Positions 58,144 to 64,000 of a DNA stretch of 64,000 bases are shown here, in pieces. Both the position numbers and the translations under genes were made by a program. The notes beneath the pieces were generated by a model. That model did no database searches, was not told the origin of the DNA, and was given only the letters and a program-made list of their open reading frames with translations. The stretch's first letter is position 1; every line of letters starts with the position of its first letter. The stretch is taken from the NCBI GenBank assembly GCA_016213105.1, contig JACRBN010000028.1:1-64000 (forward strand), written 5' to 3'. Origin of the DNA: Chloroflexota bacterium (GTDB lineage: Bacteria; Chloroflexota; Anaerolineae; Anaerolineales; Villigracilaceae).

Positions 58144-60429
58144 ATGCCCGCACTGAACCCACAACTTTTAACACTGATCGGGTTGCTCCTTCTGGCTGTA
58201 CTCTACGTGCCTGTGCTGGTCTTTGCCTTTCAACGCAGCGAGGGCCAGGAGATGCTCGGGGGACTGATTGCCGCCTATGTGCTGATCTCCCTGAGTGTTA
58301 CCGCAATCGAAGCATTCTGGCTTGGCGGACGCCTGCCTGTCCTGAACCACGCCTTCGTCCAGGGGATGGAACTATACGCCGCCCTGGGCCTGGCCTTCCT
58401 GGTCATGCTCATCTTGCATGCCTTCATGCGGCGCGCCGCCTGGTGGGGATGGGCCGCGCTGGCCGTGGTCTGGACCGTCGGGCTGGCCGCCATTCACCTG
58501 AGCATGTCCAGGTTCCCAACCGTGATCTGGACGAACGGACAGTGGGCGCTGCCGCGCGAGGGATTGGGCGCGGCCTGGGCCCTGGTGGGCTGGTTGATCT
58601 TCATGCTGGGCGGGGTCATCACGGTCACGCGCGAGCAGCAACAAACCCGCCAGCCGCTGCTGCGCAACCGCCTTTCCTATTGGCTGATCCTGTATACCCT
58701 GGTGATGGTCAACGACCTGTTCATCATCGGCGGCCAGGCCCTGCCCGGCAATCCCCTGCGCCTGGGGGCGGCCATCATCATCGCCTACGTGGCGCTGACC
58801 CACGACCTGCCCGACGTGCGCCAGATCACCCGCCGCGGCCTGGTCTATCTCATCACCACCCTGCTGATCGTCGGCATCTATATCGCCGGCTTCGTTTTTT
58901 CCCAGACCATCTTCCGCGCCGCGCCCAACAACAGCCCGCTGCTGGTCGGCGCGGTGATTGCGCTGGTGCTGGCCCTGATCTTCACGCCGCTGTTGAGCGC
59001 CGTCCGCCGCATGGTGGATCACTGGCTGAAGGCCGATCAGTATGATCCAGGCCAGGCCCTGCATGAGTACAGTCAGAGCATCAGCAATATCCTCGAAATG
59101 GACCGCCTGGCCTCGGTGGCCGTCGGCATCATTTTGGAGACCATGCAGGTGGAGCGCGGCTTCCTGTTCCTGGTGGACGGGGAAACCACCGCCGAGGGGA
59201 GCATGCTCTACCGCCTGCGCCTGGCCCGCAGCCAGACCGAGCGGCCGATGATCGGCCCGCAGATGGAGGAAGCAGGGGCGCTCGTCAGTTACTTCATGCG
59301 CGATCAACGTCCCCTGCTGCAATACGACCTCGACCTGCTTCCCGCCTATCGCTCGGTGCCCCAGCCCGAACGGGAATGGTTCCGCCGCCTGGAGGTGGAG
59401 GTGTACGTGCCCATCTTCGCCAAACGCAAGTGGATCGGCCTGCTGGCCTTCGGCTCGAAGATCAGCGGCAACCGCTACACCGACGAGGATCTGGTCACGC
59501 TCAGCGCGCTCTCCAATCAGACCGCCGTGGCGCTCGAAAACGCCCGCCTGGTGGACAACCTGATGCGCCTCAACATGGACCTGCGCCTGGCGCGCCGCGC
59601 TCTCGAAAAATCCAACCGCGACCTGGAACGCCTTGACCAGACCAAGTCCGATTTCATCAGCATCGCTTCGCACGAACTGCGCACCCCGTTGACGGTCATC
59701 AAGGGCTACACCGAGATGCTGATGGAAGACACGAACCTGGACTCGAATTACCAGCCGATCATCAATGGCATCCATGACGGGACGGTGCGCCTGCACCAGA
59801 TCATGGACTCGATGTTCGAGATCGCGCAGATCGACGCTCGCACGATGCAGCTCAACCTGCAGCTGATCAACCTGGCCGAGATGATCCAGGAGGAATGTAC
59901 CGAGCAGGAGACAGCCATCCGCGGACGCCAGCAAAGTCTCACCATCGACCTGCCCGTCCTGCCCTACATCAAGGTCGACCCGAAGAGCATTCGCAAGATA
60001 TTCCAGCACCTGGTCAACAACGCCATCAAGTTCACCCCCAACCAGGGCAGGATCGTGGTCACGGCGCGCCCCGTCAGCCCGAACGGCGGGGACCTGCCCA
60101 ACGGCGGCGTGGAAATTGTTTTCAGCGACACGGGCGTGGGCGTCGACCCGAACATGCGCGAGATCATCTTTACCAAGTTCTACCAGCCGGGCCAGTTGAC
60201 CAAACATTCCACCAGCAAGACGCGTTTCAAGGGCGGCGGCTCGGGGCTGGGACTGGCGCTCTCCAAGGGCATCATCGAAGCCCACGGCGGGCGCATCTGG
60301 GTCGAGAGTCCGGGCTACGACGAGGTGCATTTCCCCGGCAGCCAATTCCACGTGATTGTGCCGCTGACCAAACGCGAGGAAAGTTCCACCATCCCGATGT
60401 CGAAGGTGCTGAACTTCAAGATCGAGTAG
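58144..60429 (+). CDS. 7TM-type GAF sensor histidine kinase
   Basis: A 761-residue protein. About eight membrane segments (~8-285) form the N-terminal 7TM-type sensor. A GAF domain follows (~310-455: SVAVGIILETMQVERGFLFL, LVTLSALSNQTAVALENARL). HisKA has SIASHELRTPLTVIKGYTEM with the phospho-His near 510. HATPase shows NNAIKFTPNQ, FSDTGVGVDP and GGGSGLGLALSKGIIEAHGG. It should phosphorylate itself and a response regulator, but no regulator gene is adjacent, so it is an orphan kinase. A terminator follows at 60480-60508. Confidence 0.93.
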   Translation: MPALNPQLLTLIGLLLLAVLYVPVLVFAFQRSEGQEMLGGLIAAYVLISLSVTAIEAFWLGGRLPVLNHAFVQGMELYAALGLAFLVMLILHAFMRRAAWWGWAALAVVWTVGLAAIHLSMSRFPTVIWTNGQWALPREGLGAAWALVGWLIFMLGGVITVTREQQQTRQPLLRNRLSYWLILYTLVMVNDLFIIGGQALPGNPLRLGAAIIIAYVALTHDLPDVRQITRRGLVYLITTLLIVGIYIAGFVFSQTIFRAAPNNSPLLVGAVIALVLALIFTPLLSAVRRMVDHWLKADQYDPGQALHEYSQSISNILEMDRLASVAVGIILETMQVERGFLFLVDGETTAEGSMLYRLRLARSQTERPMIGPQMEEAGALVSYFMRDQRPLLQYDLDLLPAYRSVPQPEREWFRRLEVEVYVPIFAKRKWIGLLAFGSKISGNRYTDEDLVTLSALSNQTAVALENARLVDNLMRLNMDLRLARRALEKSNRDLERLDQTKSDFISIASHELRTPLTVIKGYTEMLMEDTNLDSNYQPIINGIHDGTVRLHQIMDSMFEIAQIDARTMQLNLQLINLAEMIQEECTEQETAIRGRQQSLTIDLPVLPYIKVDPKSIRKIFQHLVNNAIKFTPNQGRIVVTARPVSPNGGDLPNGGVEIVFSDTGVGVDPNMREIIFTKFYQPGQLTKHSTSKTRFKGGGSGLGLALSKGIIEAHGGRIWVESPGYDEVHFPGSQFHVIVPLTKREESSTIPMSKVLNFKIE

Positions 60430-60479
60430 GCGCGCCCTTCGCCCGAACGCAGTCGAAGCGCAAGATTCGAGAATCAAAA

Positions 60480-60508
60480 CCGCCAGCCTGAACTGGCGGT
60501 CTTTTTGT
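60480..60508 (+). terminator. Terminator after histidine kinase gene
   Basis: ACCGCCAG and CTGGCGGT around CCTGAA, followed by CTTTTTG. Confidence 0.9.
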
Positions 60509-60540
60509 GCATACCAATCCGCCGAGACGGCGGGGGCATT

Positions 60541-61068
60541 TCAAGAAACGGGGGTAAACGCCTCTACGATTTCCGCGACAGCCCGCCGCACGGGCTCGCT
60601 CAGGGTCTCCCCCACTTCATTTTGCTCAGGCTGGATTCCCAGCACCCGCACGGTGCAACCCATTTCCAGTTCGATGAACTCCGCCAGGATCGACAGCGGC
60701 AGGCTGTGACTGGAGGCGCTCATGCCGTCGATGGTATTCAGCTCGATCCAGCGGATCGCGCCGGGCGGCTCGTCCATGTGGGCGGCATCCAGGAAGATGA
60801 CCTGTTCGGGCTGGAACTTGCGCAGCGTGGCGGTGATATTCTCGGGGGCTGGTCCGCCTTCGAGGGGCAGGAACAGGTCCGAGGTCAGGCCGCGCGCGAT
60901 GATTTCGCGCACCGCCGCCAGCCCGGCCGAATCATCCCCGCGCAGGTCATTGCCAACTCCCACCAGGCAGGTGCGGGGCGGGAGAAAGCGGTTATTCTGG
61001 TTTGGCGGGCTCGGTTTTATTTCCAGAAAACTTTGCCAGGAGGGTTGCGATGTCTTCATCTCTTCCAT
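60541..61068 (-). CDS. HycI-like hydrogenase maturation protease
   Basis: A protein of 175 residues from the ATG at 61068, which has GAGG six bases ahead. It overlaps the previous gene by 77 bases. The M52 family motifs are present: LVGVGNDLRGDDSAGL (~35), FLDAAHMDEPPGAI and SSHSLPLSILAEFI, with VLGIQPEQNEVGE near the end, as in HycI. The enzyme removes the C-terminal peptide of the large subunit after nickel insertion. The unusual N-terminal extension of ~30 residues may be artefact if translation begins at a later, non-ATG codon. Confidence 0.9.
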   Translation of the reverse strand: MEEMKTSQPSWQSFLEIKPSPPNQNNRFLPPRTCLVGVGNDLRGDDSAGLAAVREIIARGLTSDLFLPLEGGPAPENITATLRKFQPEQVIFLDAAHMDEPPGAIRWIELNTIDGMSASSHSLPLSILAEFIELEMGCTVRVLGIQPEQNEVGETLSEPVRRAVAEIVEAFTPVS

Positions 61069-61417
61069 ATACAACCTCAAACGCTTCCTTGTTCAATGCC
61101 GCCAGTTCCCAGTCCTCGTTGGACATGCCCATACACTTGAACTTGCAGGACTGGATGCACTGGCCGCAGTAGGTGCAGCGATCCATGTGATAGCGGGCCA
61201 CGAACTTCTTGGCGGCGCGGTCGAGGATGATGATCTCCAGCGCGTCGGAGGGGCAATCCTTGGAACACAGGTTGCAGCCCGTACACTTGGCGGGATCGTA
61301 ATACAGCTTGCCGCGAAAGCGCTTGGCAACATCCGGGCGTTCAAACGGATATAACTCCGTGATCGGTTTCTTGAAGAACGAGGTCAGCAGGTCTTTGAAC
61401 ATCGAGCCGATTTTCAT
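60992..61417 (-). CDS. HycF-like 2[4Fe-4S] ferredoxin subunit
   Basis: A 141-residue protein with two four-cysteine clusters (CTGCNLCSKDCP and CTYCGQCIQSCK), like NuoI and HycF. The N-terminal hydrophobic-amphipathic stretch fits membrane association. It would carry electrons between the partner oxidoreductase and the hydrogenase. The C-terminal ~40 residues are an extension that overlaps the maturation protease gene. Confidence 0.92.
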   Translation of the reverse strand: MKIGSMFKDLLTSFFKKPITELYPFERPDVAKRFRGKLYYDPAKCTGCNLCSKDCPSDALEIIILDRAAKKFVARYHMDRCTYCGQCIQSCKFKCMGMSNEDWELAALNKEAFEVVYGRDEDIATLLAKFSGNKTEPAKPE

Positions 61418-61427
61418 GGCAGGACTC

Positions 61428-62339
61428 CTATTTCAAAACAATAAGCGCCAGGATTTGCAGGAGCGCCAGAATCGCGCCAGCCCGCCACCACATGCCCACG
61501 GTCTGGTCGATGCGCAGGCGGACGAGCACGGATTGCAGGAAGGCCATCACCAGCAGCAGGCCGAGCGATTTGGCCAGGAAGATCAACGGGTTGCCAAGGC
61601 CGCCCAGGTAAAAGGCCGTGACGAGCGAGACGCCGATCACCATTTCCACCGACCTGCCGATATGGAAGAGGGCCAGGCCGCGCCCCGAGTATTCGGTCAA
61701 CGCGCCCGCAACGATTTCCGTCTCGGCTTCGGGGGCGTCGAAGGGCGGGAGTTCGAGCTTGCCCATCAGGCCGATCAGGGCAATGACGAAGCCGACCGGC
61801 TGCAGGACGATCATCCAATGGGATTCCGTGTAGGCCACGATCTTGCCGATCTGCCAGGAGTCGGCGGCCATGGCGGGGCCGAGCAGGGCCAGCAGGAAGG
61901 GCGCTTCGTAGGCGAAGAGCTGGGTCAGCGTGCGCGTCGCGCCGACGATGGAGAAGCGGCTGGCGGAGTTCCAGCCTGCCAGGCCCATGCACATCGTCAA
62001 CAGCGAAAGCAGGTAGAGCGTGACGATCAGATCGCCGGGGAAGGAATATGCAGGCTGAATGCCGAAGATCGGCACGTACAGCGCAGCGGTCAATGCGCCC
62101 GAAAGTGCGACGACCGGCAGGCCAAAGAACAGGGCCTGGTTGACGCCCAGCGGCTGGATCTCTTCCTTCGCAAGCAGTTTGATCGTATCGGCCAGCGGCT
62201 GGAACCAGCGCGGCCCGACGCGGTTTTGGAAGCGCGCCACCAGCTTGCGGTCGGCCCATTCGTACAACATGCCGCTAAAGATCAGGCTGAGGCCCGCGGG
62301 AAAGAACATGATGGAGGTAATCGCGAGGAGGGTTTCCAT
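61428..62339 (-). CDS. HycD/NuoH-like membrane subunit of group 4 hydrogenase
   Basis: A 303-residue protein with about eight membrane segments. It has the NuoH/HycD conserved parts: DRKLVARFQNRVGPRWFQPL, DTIKLLAKEEIQP, FDAPEAETEIVAGALTEYSG, and the hydrophobic ends. In group 4 hydrogenases and complex I this subunit sits below the catalytic arm and helps pump ions. Its start overlaps the stop of the large subunit by one base, so both are coupled. Confidence 0.93.
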   Translation of the reverse strand: METLLAITSIMFFPAGLSLIFSGMLYEWADRKLVARFQNRVGPRWFQPLADTIKLLAKEEIQPLGVNQALFFGLPVVALSGALTAALYVPIFGIQPAYSFPGDLIVTLYLLSLLTMCMGLAGWNSASRFSIVGATRTLTQLFAYEAPFLLALLGPAMAADSWQIGKIVAYTESHWMIVLQPVGFVIALIGLMGKLELPPFDAPEAETEIVAGALTEYSGRGLALFHIGRSVEMVIGVSLVTAFYLGGLGNPLIFLAKSLGLLLVMAFLQSVLVRLRIDQTVGMWWRAGAILALLQILALIVLK

Positions 62340-64000
62340 TATCGGCTCTTATATTTCTCGATCCCATACGCGCGCAGGTCGAACCACGACATCGTCTGGC
62401 TGCCATTCTTGCGGCGCACGGTCACCATGCGGTCGTTGCACGAGAAGCACGGATCCATGCCCGAGATCATCATCGGCATGTCGGCCAGTTGATGTCCGAC
62501 CGCCTTGTTGAGCACGGAGGTCCAGTTGCACAGGCTGGGTGTGCGGATCTTGATGCGGGTCGGGCTTTCGCCGCCTTCGCTCTTGATAAAGTAGAAGGCC
62601 TCGCCGCGCGGAGCCTCGACCCGGCTGACCGTTTCGCCAGCGGGGACTTTGCGGGGGAAGCGCACCGTCAAATCACCCGCGGGCAGGTTATCCACCAGCG
62701 TGCGGATGGTGAAGCACGTAACCAGCAACTCCTTCAAGCGGACGGCGAACTTCGCTTCCAGGTCGCCGCGCTCGTCGGTGACGATGCTGATCGGGAAGTG
62801 TTTGTAGGCGCCGTAGGGAGAATCCAGCCGCACGTCGCGCACCAGGCCCGAGGCGCGCGCCGTGGGACCCAACGCGCCGTACAGGATGGCTTCGTCGCGG
62901 GTCATGGTGCCGATGCCGCGTGTCCGTTGCAGAAACATCGCATCCGTGCTGACGATGTCCAGGTAGTAGCGGATGCGCTCCTCGAGATAGTCCATCGCCT
63001 TGTGAATGGACTTGGATTCCGCCGGGCCGATATCCTGTTTCACGCCGCCCAGCACACTGATCGAGTAGTTGACGCGGTTGCCCGTGATCTCCTCCAGCAG
63101 GTTCATGATGGTCTCGCGGTCGCGCCACGAGTACATGAACAGGGTGTCGAAGCCGGCTTCGTGCGCCACCACTCCCAGCCACAGCAGGTGACTGTGGATG
63201 CGCTCCATGCCCGCGATCAATTCGCGGATGGCCAGCGCGCGCGGAGACACTTCCACCTGGGCCAGTTTTTCGACCCCCATGGCGTAGGCGCTGGTATGGG
63301 TGTGCGAGCAGATGCCGCAGATGCGTTCGAGCAAATAAAGGTTCTGGATCCAGTTGCGCTGTTCGGTGGCCTTCTCGATGCCGCGATGGACGTAGCCCAG
63401 GCGCATTCTCGCGCCCGTGATGATCTCACCGTCCACGGCGAACTCGAAGTGACCGGGTTCCTTGAGGGCGGGATGCTGCGGGCCGATCGGGACGATGAAC
63501 TTGTTGCCCATACGTCCCTGTTCGGGGATTTTCGGAACGTCGCGTTCCACGGGCGCGGCATCCTCGATCTTGAAATCCCTGCGGTTCGGGAAGACACCGT
63601 CGGGCCAATCATCGGGCAGGAAGAGGTGGGTCGGGTCGGGGGTGCCGACCACGGTCACGCCGAGCATCTCGCTCAGTTCGCGCTCGTAGAAGGAGGCCAC
63701 CGGGACCTGGTCCGCCACGGAGTCGATCTCGGGCTGTCCCTCGCGCGACAAACGCACGCGCAGGGAGGTGACCGCGGCGGCATCGCAGAAGTGGTAGAGC
63801 GCTTCCATGTAGCCAGCCTCGACTCCCAGGTCCAGGCCTGTGATCGCGGAGAGGTAGCCGCAGTCCGCGGCGAGCATGGCGGCCGTGGCTTTCGTCAGGT
63901 CGCCCGCGTCGATGACCACATCCAGGCGGTTGGTCTCGGGGGCGAAGGTTTCCCTGGTAAACGGCGCCAGGGCATCCTTGGCGCGTTGGAGGCGTGCTTC
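62339..64000 (-). CDS. Group 4 [NiFe]-hydrogenase large subunit, NuoC/NuoD fused (5' end cut by window)
   Basis: The frame is open to the right edge; no ATG occurs in its first 27 visible codons, so the start lies outside. The internal GTG at 63919 is not needed as a start. An N-terminal NuoC-like (30-kDa) domain leads into the NuoD-like catalytic part. The nickel ligands are kept in both motifs: RICGICSHTHTSAYA (L1) and DPCFSCNDRM (L2), which separates it from complex I NuoD. The fusion fits HycE/HyfG types of group 4 hydrogenases, which evolve H2 or couple it to ion pumping. The electron donor is not visible. Confidence 0.93.
   Translation of the reverse strand, partial: EARLQRAKDALAPFTRETFAPETNRLDVVIDAGDLTKATAAMLAADCGYLSAITGLDLGVEAGYMEALYHFCDAAAVTSLRVRLSREGQPEIDSVADQVPVASFYERELSEMLGVTVVGTPDPTHLFLPDDWPDGVFPNRRDFKIEDAAPVERDVPKIPEQGRMGNKFIVPIGPQHPALKEPGHFEFAVDGEIITGARMRLGYVHRGIEKATEQRNWIQNLYLLERICGICSHTHTSAYAMGVEKLAQVEVSPRALAIRELIAGMERIHSHLLWLGVVAHEAGFDTLFMYSWRDRETIMNLLEEITGNRVNYSISVLGGVKQDIGPAESKSIHKAMDYLEERIRYYLDIVSTDAMFLQRTRGIGTMTRDEAILYGALGPTARASGLVRDVRLDSPYGAYKHFPISIVTDERGDLEAKFAVRLKELLVTCFTIRTLVDNLPAGDLTVRFPRKVPAGETVSRVEAPRGEAFYFIKSEGGESPTRIKIRTPSLCNWTSVLNKAVGHQLADMPMMISGMDPCFSCNDRMVTVRRKNGSQTMSWFDLRAYGIEKYKSR

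Noticed and set aside
55270-58164. GH13 start at 58164
   Set aside because: The extra 48 residues would overlap the divergent kinase gene and its promoter; GAGG lies before 58020.
58372-60477. Long open frame opposite the histidine kinase (701 codons)
   Set aside because: Antisense shadow; the plus strand carries a complete kinase with all motifs.
62339-64000. NuoCD of respiratory complex I
   Set aside because: Both CxxC nickel ligand pairs are present and a HycI-like maturation protease is in the operon, which complex I does not need.

Overview
The window looks like a chromosome segment of an anaerobic or facultative Chloroflexota bacterium, most likely Anaerolineae. This is inferred from content, not from a search. 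The supporting signs are high GC over most of the window, many Thr/Pro-rich lipoproteins, STAND and TPR regulators, SLH-domain surface proteins, a cytochrome c nitrite reductase next to Crp-type control, a group 4 [NiFe] hydrogenase, several -10 boxes lying directly against start codons, and many small palindromic intergenic repeats. Coding is dense on both strands. Both ends cut through genes.

Layout. 1-4.8 kb (AT-richer, minus strand): a large secreted M23 peptidase with C-terminal SLH modules, cut by the left edge, then two paralogous membrane-anchored surface proteins. 4.97-8.03 kb: a split NB-ARC/TPR regulator pair. 8.0-10.7 kb: a MITE-like element, an MFS transporter and a PIN toxin-antitoxin module. 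10.8-14.0 kb (minus): an ammonium transporter behind a regulator with a degenerate receiver domain, then an alpha/beta hydrolase. 14.0-16.7 kb: tandem palindromic repeats, a T-box leader and serS, then a DUF456 protein. 16.7-22.98 kb (minus): a peptide-degradation cluster with three M42 aminopeptidases, an S51 peptidase, a solute-binding lipoprotein and a Thr/Pro-rich membrane protein. A symmetric -10 box separates this cluster from sbcC. 25.7-28.3 kb: three tandem SIMPL-domain lipoproteins. 28.4-30.7 kb: a glycosyltransferase, then a DeoR-HTH/NosL-like fusion regulator beside a PCu(A)C copper chaperone.

30.8-32.8 kb: nrfHA with a perfect Crp/Fnr-type operator. A Crp/Fnr regulator lies about 2.6 kb downstream, as the last gene of a minus-strand run with a phosphoribosyltransferase and a membrane protein. 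35.6-42 kb (minus): priA, an AmmeMemoRadiSam B protein, a lipoprotein, and a sigma/anti-sigma/NUDIX operon. 42-48.5 kb: small membrane proteins, a hemerythrin, a GNAT acetyltransferase, and a decayed patch holding an ldcA-like fragment, an orphan gene and a lipoprotein with an in-frame stop, followed by an intact S66 carboxypeptidase. 48.5-52.5 kb (minus): DUF3054, a triple L7/L12-like tail-anchored protein, lysS, greA and a PIG-L deacetylase. 52.5-55.2 kb: a PilZ protein and an oligopeptide-binding protein. 55.3-60.4 kb: a GH13 enzyme with a histone-like Lys/Ala tail, divergent from a GAF histidine kinase. 60.5-64 kb (minus): a group 4 hydrogenase operon ending in its maturation protease, with the catalytic subunit cut by the right edge.

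Together the genes suggest a peptide- and carbohydrate-using anaerobe that can reduce nitrite to ammonium and evolve or oxidise hydrogen. No tRNA, rRNA, CRISPR array, prophage or transposase gene was seen. Non-coding repeats are unusually abundant and several lie inside functional sequences: the serS leader, a glycosyltransferase gene and a pseudogene breakpoint.
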